Source: Streptomyces adustus
GTDB taxonomy: Bacteria; Actinomycetota; Actinomycetes; Streptomycetales; Streptomycetaceae
Reading direction: 5' to 3'
DNA: 38,601 nt
Assembly: GCF_009377175.1 (NCBI RefSeq)
Contig: NZ_VJZD01000069.1
Location: forward strand, 1-38,601
Positions 14,945-22,769 of this stretch are shown here, one piece after another. The notes beneath the pieces are model-generated. The model did no database searches and had not been told where the DNA came from. It was given only the letters and a program-made list of their open reading frames with translations. The translations under genes were made by a program, and so were the position numbers. Every line of letters starts with the position of its first letter. Position 1 is the stretch's first letter.

Positions 14945-15702
14945 GCCCGATGGCCCACGTCATCGACCTCGACGGCAAGATCGCGGTGGTGACCGGCGCC
15001 TCGTCCGGACTCGGGCGGCAGTTCGCGCTCACGCTGGCCGACGCCGGCGCGACCGTCGTCGCGGCCGCCCGCCGCACGGAGCTCCTGGCGGAGCTCGCCG
15101 CCGGGCACGAGCGGATCGTGCCGCACCGCTGCGACGTCACCGACGAGACGGACCGCGCGGGCCTCGTCGCCCGCGCCGAGGACCTCGGCGGGGTGGACAT
15201 CCTGGTCAACAACGCCGGTTGGGCCGACGCGCTGCCCGCGTTCGAGCAGCCCGTCGACTCCTTCAGCAAGACCCTCGACATCGACGTGACCGCTCTCTTC
15301 CGGCTCAGCGTGCTCGCCGCGCGGAGCATGGCCGAGCGCGACGGCGGGGCGATCGTCAATATCGCCTCCATCCTCGGCATGGTGGCCTCGGCGCCCGTCA
15401 CCCAGTCCGCCTACGGCGCGGCCAAGGGCGCGGTGATCAGCCTCACCCGGCATCTGGCCGCCGAATGGGCCCGCCACGGCGTACGCGTCAACGCGATCGC
15501 CCCGGGCTTCTTCCCCAGCGAGCTGACCGCCGAGATGCTCGCCGACGAGTCGGCGAGCCGGTGGATCGCGCGCAACACCCCGATGGGCCGTCCGGGACGG
15601 CCCGGGGAACTCGACGGGGCACTGCTGCTCCTCGCCGGCCCGGGCGGCACGTACATCACCGGGCAGACCATCGCCGTCGACGGCGGCTGGACCGCCCGAT
15701 GA
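14941..15702 (+). CDS. Short-chain dehydrogenase/reductase
   Basis: The product is 253 aa from GTG 14941, overlapping the thiolase stop; ATG 14950 (MAHVID) is an alternative. Seen: Rossmann loop TGASSGLG (18-25), NNAG at 90-93, and the catalytic set Ser143, Tyr158 and Lys162 (QSAYGAAKGAV). The end GQTIAVDGGWTAR is typical of SDRs. AAARR at 41-45 after the second strand suggests NADP(H) preference. It probably oxidises or reduces a hydroxyl/keto group on a CoA ester, next to the thiolase. A second, HSD10-like SDR at 17737 could cover the classical 3-hydroxyacyl-CoA step, leaving this one for another carbon. Confidence 0.92.
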   Translation: MSPMAHVIDLDGKIAVVTGASSGLGRQFALTLADAGATVVAAARRTELLAELAAGHERIVPHRCDVTDETDRAGLVARAEDLGGVDILVNNAGWADALPAFEQPVDSFSKTLDIDVTALFRLSVLAARSMAERDGGAIVNIASILGMVASAPVTQSAYGAAKGAVISLTRHLAAEWARHGVRVNAIAPGFFPSELTAEMLADESASRWIARNTPMGRPGRPGELDGALLLLAGPGGTYITGQTIAVDGGWTAR

Positions 15703-15732
15703 CCACAGACGAGACCAGAGGGGAGGTGCGCG

Positions 15733-16908
15733 ATGGCTGTACGGCGTGACCTGTTCGACGACACCCACGAGGACTTCCGGCAGAGCTTCCGGACCTTCGT
15801 GCGCACCGAGATCGTTCCGCACCACGAGAAGTGGGAGGCGGCCGGCCGCGTCGACAGGTCGATGTTCCTGGCCGCAGGAGCCCAGGGCTTCCTGGGCATG
15901 GCCGTACCGGAGGAGTACGGCGGCCTCGGAGTGGACGACTTCCGCTTCAATGTGATCATCTCGGAGGAGCTGCAACGGGCCAACGTGGTCGGCTCGGGCA
16001 TGTGCATCACCCTCCACAACGACATCGTGCTGCCCTATCTGCTCGGCACGGCCACCGAGGAGCAGCGGGCCCGCTGGCTGCCCGGCTTCGTCACCGGCGA
16101 GACCATGGGCGCGATCTCCATGACGGAGCCCGGCACGGGGTCGGACCTGGCGGCCATCCGCACCACCGCGGTCCGCGACGGCGACCACTACGTCCTGAAC
16201 GGGGCGAAGACGTTCGTCACCAACGGCCTCAACGCCGACCTGGTCGTGGTGGCCGTCAAGACCGACCCCGCCGAGCGCCACCGCGGCATCAGCCTGATCG
16301 TGGTGGAGGAGGGCACCCCCGGCTTCACCCGCGGACGTCATCTGCGCAAGATCGGGCTCAAGAGCCAGGACACCGCGGAGCTGTTCTTCGACGACGCCCG
16401 GGTGCCGGCCGCGAACCTGCTCGGCGAGCCGGGGACGGGCTTCGCCACCCTGATGGCGAACCTGGCCCAGGAGCGCCTGGCGCTGTCCGTCTCGGCGATC
16501 ACCGGCGCCCGCGCCGTCCTGGACCTGACGATCGACTACTGTCGGGAGCGCGAGGCCTTCGGACAGCGGCTGTCCTCCTTCCAGAACACCAAGTTCGAGC
16601 TGGCCGAGATGCTCACCGCGACCGAGGTCGCCCAGGTGTACGTGGACCACCTGGTCCGCCGGCACCTGAGCGGGGACGTCGACGCCGAGGACGCCGCCAA
16701 GGCCAAGTGGTGGACCACCGAACTCCAGCAGGACGTGGTCAACCGCTGCCTCCAACTGCACGGCGGCTACGGCTTCATGGAGGAGTACCCGGTCGCCAGG
16801 GCGTTCCTGGACGCACGGGTGCAGACCATCTACGCCGGGACCAACGAGATCATGAAGGAGATCATCGGCCGGTCCATCGACACACCCGGGAAGCGGTCCC
16901 GCCGATGA
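15733..16908 (+). CDS. Acyl-CoA dehydrogenase
   Basis: The product is 391 aa from ATG 15733, preceded by AGGGGAGGTGCGCG. It is an FAD enzyme that introduces the alpha-beta double bond into an acyl-CoA. Seen: GAISMTEPGTGSDLAAIRTTA (flavin/substrate), GLKSQDTAELFFDDARVPAANLLG, QLHGGYGFMEEYPVAR, and the C-terminal IYAGTNEIMKEII with catalytic Glu372 in the normal short/medium-chain place. It overlaps the PaaG-like gene by 4 bp. It differs from the second acyl-CoA dehydrogenase at 18559, which has features of the hydroxyacyl-CoA group. Confidence 0.95.
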   Translation: MAVRRDLFDDTHEDFRQSFRTFVRTEIVPHHEKWEAAGRVDRSMFLAAGAQGFLGMAVPEEYGGLGVDDFRFNVIISEELQRANVVGSGMCITLHNDIVLPYLLGTATEEQRARWLPGFVTGETMGAISMTEPGTGSDLAAIRTTAVRDGDHYVLNGAKTFVTNGLNADLVVVAVKTDPAERHRGISLIVVEEGTPGFTRGRHLRKIGLKSQDTAELFFDDARVPAANLLGEPGTGFATLMANLAQERLALSVSAITGARAVLDLTIDYCREREAFGQRLSSFQNTKFELAEMLTATEVAQVYVDHLVRRHLSGDVDAEDAAKAKWWTTELQQDVVNRCLQLHGGYGFMEEYPVARAFLDARVQTIYAGTNEIMKEIIGRSIDTPGKRSRR

Positions 16909-17651
16909 GCGTCGACTGCGTGACCCGGGACGGCGTCGCCACGATCACCCTGAACCGGCCCGGCAAGCTCAACGCCATGACCGACACCATGTGGAGCGCG
17001 CTGGAGGCGCTGCTCACCGAGCTGTCGGCCGACCCCGCCACCCGCGCGGTGGTGGTCACCGGAGCCGAGGGGGCGTTCTGCGGCGGGTCGGACGTCGAGG
17101 GCCTGCTCGACGACCTGGACGCCCTGCCCGACCGGATCAGGGTCTCCAACCGTTGTGTCCTCGCCCTGCACGAGGCGCCGTTCCCGACGATCGCGATGGT
17201 CGACGGAATCGCCGCGGGCGCGGGCGTCAACCTCGCACTGGCCTGCGACTTCGTGATCGCCGCCGACCGGTCCCGCTTCCTCCAGCTGTTCATCCGGCGC
17301 GGACTGTCCCTGGACAGCGGCGGCAGCTGGCTGCTGCCCCGGCTGGTGGGGGAGCGCAGGGCGCGTCAACTGGCCTTCCTCGGGGACTCGTTGGACGCCG
17401 CCACCGCGCTGGACTGGGGAATGATCACTGCCGTCGTACTGCCGGAGGACCTGGCCGCCGAGGTGGACGCCCTCACCGACCGGCTCCGCCGACTGTCGCC
17501 CACCGCCCTGGCCGGCACCAAGTCACTGCTGAACGACGCCTGGCACACCACGCTCGCCGAGGCGCTCGAAGCCGAGATCGCCAACCAGGTCGCGGTGATC
17601 GCCTCCCCCGAGGCACAGGCGGCGATCGCCGCGTTCGTACGCAAGAGCTGA
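16905..17651 (+). CDS. Enoyl-CoA hydratase/isomerase, PaaG-like
   Basis: The product is 248 aa; ATG 16905 overlaps the upstream stop (ATGA). It has a crotonase fold: ITLNRPGKLNAMTDTMW, the oxyanion loops GAFCGGSDVEG and MVDGIAAGAGVNLALACDFVIA, and FIRRGLSLDSGGSWLLPRLVG. The Asp in LDSGG matches the catalytic Asp of PaaG and delta3-delta2 enoyl-CoA isomerases (PDSG), while the usual first Glu of hydratases is absent. An isomerase role, shifting a double bond into conjugation, is thus more likely than simple hydration. It fits a pathway whose intermediates start with misplaced unsaturation. Confidence 0.88.
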   Translation: MSVDCVTRDGVATITLNRPGKLNAMTDTMWSALEALLTELSADPATRAVVVTGAEGAFCGGSDVEGLLDDLDALPDRIRVSNRCVLALHEAPFPTIAMVDGIAAGAGVNLALACDFVIAADRSRFLQLFIRRGLSLDSGGSWLLPRLVGERRARQLAFLGDSLDAATALDWGMITAVVLPEDLAAEVDALTDRLRRLSPTALAGTKSLLNDAWHTTLAEALEAEIANQVAVIASPEAQAAIAAFVRKS

Positions 17652-17682
17652 CCGGACACCGGCCCGGCACAGTCCCGGCCGC

Positions 17683-17710
17683 ACCTCGCACCTCGAACCT
17701 CGCACCTCGA
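17683..17710 (+). repeat. 14-bp tandem duplication before the HSD10-like gene
   Basis: ACCTCGCACCTCGA occurs twice back to back; each copy is itself two 7-mers (ACCTCGC, ACCTCGA). It lies in the 85-bp gap before the ribosome site AAGGAG. No function is evident. Confidence 0.5.
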
Positions 17711-17736
17711 ATCTCATACGGACCAAGGAGTCAACG

Positions 17737-18513
17737 ATGGAACTGGCAGGCAGCTCGGCGATCGTCACCGGCGGCGGCTCCGGCCTCGGAGAGGCCACCA
17801 GCCGCCTCCTCGCGGCCAGGGGCCTCAAGGTGACCGTCCTCGACCTCGACGAGGTGGGCGGGAACCGGGTCGCCAAGGAGATCGGCGGCCGGTTCATGGC
17901 CGCGAACGTCACCGACCCCGAGCAGGTCGTCGCCGCCGTCGACGCCGCCGTGGCGGACGCGCCGCTGCGCGTCGTCGTCAACTGCGCGGGCATCCCGAGC
18001 CTCGCCCGTACCGTCGGCAGGGACGGCACGTACGGCTCGGCCCACGACCTCGACGCGTTCCGCAAGGTCGTCGAGGTCAACCTGATCGGCACCTTCAACG
18101 TCGTCCGCCTCGCCGCGACCGCGATGTCCCACAACGAGCCCGACGCCGACGGCGCGCGCGGCTCGATCGTCAACACCACCTCGGTCGCCGCGTTCGACGG
18201 CCAGATCGGCCAGGTCGCCTACAGCGCCTCCAAGGGCGGTGTCGTCGGACTCACCCTGCCGCTCGCCCGAGACCTCGGTGTCGTCGGCGTCCGGGTGAAC
18301 ACCATCGCGCCCGGACTGATCGAGACCCCGATCTACGACACGGTCCCGAACCCGGCCGAGTTCAAGGACAGGCTCGCCAAGGACGTCGTCTTCCCGCGCC
18401 GGCTCGGCCGGGCCGAGGAGTTCGCGAGCCTCGCCTGGGAGCTGCTGTCCAACAGCTACATCAACGGCGAAGTGATCCGGATCGACGGGGGAGTCCGCCT
18501 TCCCCCGAAGTGA
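17737..18513 (+). CDS. 3-hydroxyacyl-CoA dehydrogenase, type II (HSD10-like SDR)
   Basis: The product is 258 aa from ATG 17737, with AAGGAG upstream. Seen: TGGGSGLG (11-18), Asp36 after the second strand (NAD preference), the catalytic Ser149, Tyr162 and Lys166 in SVAAFDGQIGQVAYSASKGG, and APGLIETP. This matches the human HSD17B10 family, which oxidises (S)-3-hydroxyacyl-CoA to 3-ketoacyl-CoA and also acts on some hydroxysteroids. It would feed the thiolase at 13736. There is a 45-bp gap to the acyl-CoA dehydrogenase/kinase pair. Confidence 0.93.
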   Translation: MELAGSSAIVTGGGSGLGEATSRLLAARGLKVTVLDLDEVGGNRVAKEIGGRFMAANVTDPEQVVAAVDAAVADAPLRVVVNCAGIPSLARTVGRDGTYGSAHDLDAFRKVVEVNLIGTFNVVRLAATAMSHNEPDADGARGSIVNTTSVAAFDGQIGQVAYSASKGGVVGLTLPLARDLGVVGVRVNTIAPGLIETPIYDTVPNPAEFKDRLAKDVVFPRRLGRAEEFASLAWELLSNSYINGEVIRIDGGVRLPPK

Positions 18514-18558
18514 CCCACGCTCCCTCCCGCCCGTCCGCTGCTGTCAGGAATGAAGCCC

Positions 18559-19746
18559 ATGAGTATGTCAGGATCACAACTTCGCGCCATCATGCGGGAG
18601 TTCGTCGACGGTGAGGTCATCCCCGCCGAACGGGCCCTGGACGCGGGCGGCGACACCGCCGCCGACGCGCTGAAGCGCCTCCAGGCGAGCGCCAAGAAGC
18701 AGGGTCTGTGGGCGCTGGGCCACCCCGCCGAGATCGGCGGCGGCGGCCTCCCGTTCTACGAGTTCGCCCTCGTCAACGAGATCATCGGCCGCTCCAAGTA
18801 CGGACAGCTCGCCGCGGGCACCCTGTCGATGCAGGACGCGATCATGCTGCACCGCTTCGGCAGCGAGGAGCAGAAGCGGCGCTGGCTGGTTCCGCTGGTG
18901 GCCGGGGACATCACCCCGAGCACCGGCATGACCGAGCCCGAGGTCGCCGGATCCGACCCGACACTCATCCAGGCCACCGCCCGGCTCGACGGCGACGAGT
19001 GGGTCGTCGACGCGCACAAGTGGTTCACCACCGGCGGCTCCACCGCCGCGTTCACCACGGTCTACGCCCGCACCGAACCGGACGACGCCAAGGCCCACCG
19101 GGCCCTGTCCGCGATCGTCGTGCCCACCGGCACCCCCGGCTTCGAGGTCGTCCGCGTGCTCAAGACCATGGGGTCGACCGGCGGCGACCACTGCGAGATC
19201 CGCCTCACCGGGGTCCGCGTCCCCTACGAGAACCTCCTCGGCGAGCGCGGCGGCGGATTCGCCGTCGGCCAGACCCGCCTCGGCCCCGGCCGGATCTTCC
19301 ACTGCATGCGCTGGCTCGGCCAGGCACAGCGTGCCTTCGAGCTCATGGTCGACCGTGCCAACACGCGCTACGCGCACGGCTCGCTGCTCTCGCAGAAGGG
19401 CGAGATCCAGCGCTACGTCGCGGAGTCCGCGGCCGAGATCCACGCGGCCCGGCTGATGGTCCTGGACGCGGCGAAGCAGTTCGACCGGGACGGACAGGCC
19501 CGCATTCAGATCAGCATGGTCAAGTTCTGGGCGGCGCAGATGCTGCACAACGTCATCGACCGGGCGATCCAGGTCCACGGAGCCCTCGGCGTCACCGACG
19601 ACACACCCCTGGAGGGCATGTACCGGGAGGCGCGTTTCGCCCGGATCTACGACGGCCCGGACGAGGTCCACCGGATGGTCGTCGCGCGACGACTGCTGGC
19701 CGACCCCACCCGCGCTCCCTGGCTGGAGGACGGCCTCGATGACTGA
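18559..19746 (+). CDS. Acyl-CoA dehydrogenase of the ACAD10/ACAD11/LvaC group
   Basis: The product is 395 aa. ATG 18559 is chosen because the CAGGA site at 18545-18549 is 9 nt away; ATG 18550 would sit on top of it. Two features differ from ordinary acyl-CoA dehydrogenases and match human ACAD11 as I remember it: RLGPGRIFHCMR in the middle, and YDGPDEVHRMV at the C-terminus where others have GTNEI. In that group the enzyme works with an APH-type kinase: a 4-hydroxyacyl-CoA is phosphorylated, then phosphate is eliminated to give an enoyl-CoA. The gene here overlaps just such a kinase gene by 8 bp, which strongly supports this role. Substrate chain unknown. Confidence 0.9.
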   Translation: MSMSGSQLRAIMREFVDGEVIPAERALDAGGDTAADALKRLQASAKKQGLWALGHPAEIGGGGLPFYEFALVNEIIGRSKYGQLAAGTLSMQDAIMLHRFGSEEQKRRWLVPLVAGDITPSTGMTEPEVAGSDPTLIQATARLDGDEWVVDAHKWFTTGGSTAAFTTVYARTEPDDAKAHRALSAIVVPTGTPGFEVVRVLKTMGSTGGDHCEIRLTGVRVPYENLLGERGGGFAVGQTRLGPGRIFHCMRWLGQAQRAFELMVDRANTRYAHGSLLSQKGEIQRYVAESAAEIHAARLMVLDAAKQFDRDGQARIQISMVKFWAAQMLHNVIDRAIQVHGALGVTDDTPLEGMYREARFARIYDGPDEVHRMVVARRLLADPTRAPWLEDGLDD

Positions 19747-21175
19747 CCAGGGCTCGGTGACGGACCGGGAATCGGTGACGGACCGGGAATCGGTGACGGA
19801 CCAGGAGGAGATCGAGGCGCGCCTGAGCGTCGTGTGGGGCGCGCCGGTGACGGCCACCGTCCCCAGCACCCTGCCCGGCGGCGCCAGCCGGCAGACCATG
19901 CGCTTCACCGCCGAGACCGCGGACGGCCCCCGCGACCTCGTCCTTCGGCGCGACCTGTCGGGCCCGGCAGGCGCCGCCACGATGGACCTGGAGGCCAGGG
20001 TCATGGCCGCCGCCGCGGCGGCCGGGGTGCCGGTCCCGGAACTGGTGGACAGCGGGCCGTCGCTCGGCGGCAACCCCTACATCGTCATGAGCCATGTGGC
20101 GGGCGAGGTGATCCCGCGCCGCCTGCTGCGCGACGAGGCCTATGCCACGGCCCGCGAGACACTCGCGGCACAGTTCGGCGCCATCGCCGCGCGCATCCAC
20201 ACCATGTCCCCGGACACCCTCGGCGGGCTGGCCCGGCAGGACCCGATCGCCGCGCTGCGCGCCCTGGCCGAACGCTGGGACACACCCCGGCCGTCGGTCG
20301 AACTCGGCATCCGCTGGCTGGAGGAGCACCCCGTGCCCGCCGTCGCCGACACCGTCGTGCACGGAGACCTGCGCAACGGCAACGCCATCGTCGGCCCCGA
20401 GGGCATCCGGGCCGTCCTGGACTGGGAACTCGTCCACCGCGGCGACCCGGTCGAGGACCTCGGCTGGCTGTGCGTGAAGGCCTGGCGCTTCGGTTCGGCA
20501 CTGCCGGTCGGCGGGTTCGGCACCCGCGCCCAGCTCCTCGACGGCTACGAGGAGGTGGCGGGCTGGCGCCCGACCGACGCGCAGCTGCACTGGTGGGAGG
20601 TCTACAGCACACTGCGCTGGGTGCTGATCTGCCGTCAGCAGGCGGCCGTGCACCTGGAGGGCGAACAGGACTCGCTCGAACACGCGGTGATCGGCCGCCG
20701 GGTGTGCGAGGCGGAGTTCGACCTGCTGCTCACGCTCGGGCTGACCCACCCGGAGAAGACGGACGACGTACTCACCGCCGTGGACGCGGCGGAGTCCGAG
20801 ACGGTCGGCACCGGCGCCGCGCCCCACGACGCACCGGACGCCGATCATCTGCTGGCCGTGGTCGAGCGCACCCTCGTCCGCGGTGAGCTCGGTGCGCAGG
20901 GCGGCGCCCGCTACCTCGCCAGGGTCGCGGCCGCCGCGCTGCGCATCGCCCGCCGGGAGATCCTGCTCTCCGCCGAGGTGGCGGGGCGGCACCGGGAACG
21001 GCTGGCGGGCCTCGGCTTCGCGACGGAGCAGGACCTCGCCGCCGCCCTGCGCTCCGGCGCCGTGGCACCCGGGACCCCCGGTGTCGTGGAAGCCGTGGTG
21101 GGCACGGTGCGGGACAAGCTGCTCGTGGCCAACCCCGGGTATCTCGGCCGGCCCGCCGCGCCGGAAGAGGGCTGA
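19739..21175 (+). CDS. APH-type hydroxyacyl-CoA kinase with extra C-terminal helical domain
   Basis: The product is 478 aa from ATG 19739, overlapping the dehydrogenase stop by 8 bp. Residues about 30-300 are an aminoglycoside-phosphotransferase/kinase-like fold: VVHGDLRNGNAIV with catalytic Asp210 and metal Asn at about 215, and VLDWE with Asp228. By analogy with LvaA and the APH domain of ACAD10/11, it likely phosphorylates the 4-hydroxyl of a hydroxyacyl-CoA rather than a drug. Residues about 361-478 form a separate, all-helical Ala/Arg-rich domain (DADHLLAVVERTLVRGELG...AALRIARREILL) that resembles DUF6285/LvaB-type small partners of these kinases, here fused. The N-terminus has three SVTDRE-type hexapeptide repeats, likely disordered. 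Domain family from memory; fusion reading is inference. Confidence 0.85.
   Translation: MTDQGSVTDRESVTDRESVTDQEEIEARLSVVWGAPVTATVPSTLPGGASRQTMRFTAETADGPRDLVLRRDLSGPAGAATMDLEARVMAAAAAAGVPVPELVDSGPSLGGNPYIVMSHVAGEVIPRRLLRDEAYATARETLAAQFGAIAARIHTMSPDTLGGLARQDPIAALRALAERWDTPRPSVELGIRWLEEHPVPAVADTVVHGDLRNGNAIVGPEGIRAVLDWELVHRGDPVEDLGWLCVKAWRFGSALPVGGFGTRAQLLDGYEEVAGWRPTDAQLHWWEVYSTLRWVLICRQQAAVHLEGEQDSLEHAVIGRRVCEAEFDLLLTLGLTHPEKTDDVLTAVDAAESETVGTGAAPHDAPDADHLLAVVERTLVRGELGAQGGARYLARVAAAALRIARREILLSAEVAGRHRERLAGLGFATEQDLAAALRSGAVAPGTPGVVEAVVGTVRDKLLVANPGYLGRPAAPEEG
19754..19807 (+). repeat. 18-bp in-frame tandem repeat in the kinase N-terminus
   Basis: TCGGTGACGGACCGGGAA is repeated at 19754-19771 and 19772-19789, and with two changes at 19790-19807. 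It encodes SVTDRE, SVTDRE, SVTDQE. The length is a multiple of three, so copy-number change would keep the frame. Confidence 0.85.
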
Positions 21176-21200
21176 CGGCGAGGGCGCCGACGCGCGCGAA

Positions 21201-21236
21201 GGCATGTGCGAGGGCATGTGCGAGGGCGCGTGCGAC
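21201..21236 (+). repeat. 12-bp tandem repeat before the TetR gene
   Basis: GGCATGTGCGAG occurs at 21201-21212 and 21213-21224, then GGCGCGTGCGAC at 21225-21236, in the 114-bp gap before the TetR start. It may be in the promoter region. No inverted repeat like those at 6676 or 11262 is seen here. Confidence 0.55.
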
Positions 21237-21289
21237 GACCCTCGGTAGTCTCTTCCTCCCCCGGCATCCTTCTCGAGAACGGCAGGTCA

Positions 21290-21883
21290 ATGGCCCCCAA
21301 GTCACCTCAGAAAGCTCGGATTCTGCGTGCCGCGGCGGAGTTGTTCGCCGAACACGGCTACCACGGCACCGGGATGGCCCAACTCGAGGCGGCGGTCGGG
21401 CTCCAGCGAGGCGCGCTCTACCACCACATCGGGAACAAGGAAGCCCTGCTCTTCGAGATCAGCGCCTCCCAGCTGCGCGTGATGGTCGAGATCGCGCTCG
21501 ACATCGAGAAGCGCGTGGAGGATCCCGAGGAACGCTTCAGGGAACTGGCCCGGACGCTGATGGAGAACATCGCCGACCACGTTCTCGAATGGACCGTGCA
21601 CTACCGGGACTTCACCGCGCTCACCGGCCCGCTCATGGAGTCGGTGCTCGATCTGCGCAAGCAGTACGAGCAGGTGTGGCAGCGCACGCTCAACGCGGGC
21701 ATCGACGTGGGGGACTTCAAGCCGCTGCCCGAGTCCGTGGCGCTCAAGGGAATCCTCGGAATGTTCAACTATTCGTACGTGTGGCTGAAGAAGGACGCCG
21801 GACTGCCGCCGCGCGAGATCGCGGACGTCTTCTGCGACACCTTCCTGACCGGCATCCTGCGCTCCGCGCCGCCGACCGGCTGA
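21290..21883 (+). CDS. TetR-family regulator
   Basis: The product is 197 aa from ATG 21290; upstream GGCAGG is a modest ribosome site. Residues 5-60 form a TetR helix-turn-helix: KARILRAAAELFAEHGYHGT, then GMAQLEAAVGLQRGALYHHI and GNKEALLFEI. The all-helical ligand domain has no other obvious motif, but the pattern AVGLQRGALYHHIGNKEALL is close to the KstR2-type regulators of acyl-CoA catabolism. Placed inside the island between the kinase and an enoyl-CoA hydratase, it is the best candidate to bind the twin operators at 6676 and 11262, with an acyl-CoA as probable inducer. No such operator precedes its own gene. Confidence 0.9.
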   Translation: MAPKSPQKARILRAAAELFAEHGYHGTGMAQLEAAVGLQRGALYHHIGNKEALLFEISASQLRVMVEIALDIEKRVEDPEERFRELARTLMENIADHVLEWTVHYRDFTALTGPLMESVLDLRKQYEQVWQRTLNAGIDVGDFKPLPESVALKGILGMFNYSYVWLKKDAGLPPREIADVFCDTFLTGILRSAPPTG

Positions 21884-21938
21884 ACACGACGTCGACCGGC
21901 CGTCGGAGCCGGTACGACCGCACCACAAGGAGAACGAC

Positions 21939-22703
21939 ATGTCGGACGAAGTCCTGGTCGAACGCCGTGACGGCGTGCAGATCATCACCATCAACCGGCC
22001 GCAGGCGAAGAACGCCCTGAACCTGGCCGTCGCCCGTGCCGTCGCGGACGCCGTCGACGAACTGGACGCGTCCGACGACCTCCGGGTCGGCGTCCTGACC
22101 GGCGCCGGCGGGACGTTCTCGGCCGGGATGGACCTCAAGGCCTTCCTCAGGGGCGAGAGCCCGGCGATCGAGGGCCGGGGACTGGCCGGCATCACCGTCA
22201 CCCCACCGAGGAAGCCGCTGATCGCGGCCGTCGAGGGCTGGGCGCTGGCCGGAGGCTTCGAGCTGATGCTGGCCTGCGACCTGGTCGTCGCGGCCGAGAC
22301 GGCCAGGTTCGGCGTCCCGGAGGTGACCCGCTCCCTGGTGGCGGCCGCCGGTGGCGCACTGTTGCTGCCGCGCCGTATCCCGTACGCGATCGCCATGGAG
22401 ATGCTCCTCACCGGCGATCCGATCAGCGCGCGGCGAGGCGTCGAAGTCGGGCTGGTGAACCGCCTGGTGCCCGAGGGCAAGGCGCTGGAGGGAGCGCTGG
22501 AGCTGGCCGCGCGGGTGGCGGCGGCCGGACCGCTGGCGGTCGCCGCCACGAAGCGAATCGCCCGCTCCAGCGCGGACTGGACACTCGCCGAGGGCTGGGA
22601 GGAGCAGGAGCGGATCATCGCGCCGGTCTTCGCCTCCGAGGACGCGCGTGAGGGCGCCACCGCGTTCGCGCAGAAGCGCTCCCCGGTCTGGCACGGCCGC
22701 TGA
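21939..22703 (+). CDS. Enoyl-CoA hydratase (EchA-like crotonase)
   Basis: The product is 254 aa from ATG 21939, with AAGGAGAACGAC upstream. It has a crotonase fold: ITINRPQAKNALNL, oxyanion loops GTFSAGMDLKAF and AVEGWALAGGFELMLACDLVVA, and ARFGVPEVTRSLVAAAGGALLLPRRI with one acidic catalytic residue (PEV). The second Glu position of classical hydratases appears to be occupied by Ala, as in many actinobacterial EchA proteins. It probably hydrates an enoyl-CoA in the island's pathway. It is the last gene of the plus-strand run, followed by a clear hairpin at 22709. Confidence 0.92.
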   Translation: MSDEVLVERRDGVQIITINRPQAKNALNLAVARAVADAVDELDASDDLRVGVLTGAGGTFSAGMDLKAFLRGESPAIEGRGLAGITVTPPRKPLIAAVEGWALAGGFELMLACDLVVAAETARFGVPEVTRSLVAAAGGALLLPRRIPYAIAMEMLLTGDPISARRGVEVGLVNRLVPEGKALEGALELAARVAAAGPLAVAATKRIARSSADWTLAEGWEEQERIIAPVFASEDAREGATAFAQKRSPVWHGR

Positions 22704-22708
22704 CTCCT

Positions 22709-22733
22709 GTCCGGGGGCGGCCCGCCCCCGGAC
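22709..22733. terminator. GC-rich hairpin ending the catabolic island
   Basis: GTCCGGGGGCG (22709-22719) and CGCCCCCGGAC (22723-22733) are perfect 11-bp arms with a 3-nt loop. It lies 5 bp after the hydratase stop and 36 bp before the convergent small gene's stop, so it may serve both strands. Confidence 0.75.
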
Positions 22734-22769
22734 GGAACCCGATCTCGTGACCGTACCGCCCGGTGGCGG

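Noticed and set aside
14272..16761. 829-codon minus-strand frame opposite thiolase, SDR and dehydrogenase genes
   Set aside because: Antisense to genes with complete catalytic motifs; composition is typical of shadow frames rich in Gly/Val/Ala/Arg.
19739..21175. Aminoglycoside resistance gene
   Set aside because: The fold is APH-like, but overlap with an ACAD11-type dehydrogenase and the extra C-terminal domain point to acyl-CoA metabolism, not drug modification.
3538..22703. Secondary-metabolite biosynthetic cluster
   Set aside because: The island has no PKS, NRPS, terpene synthase or tailoring core. Ligase, thiolase, dehydrogenases and crotonases fit degradation better.
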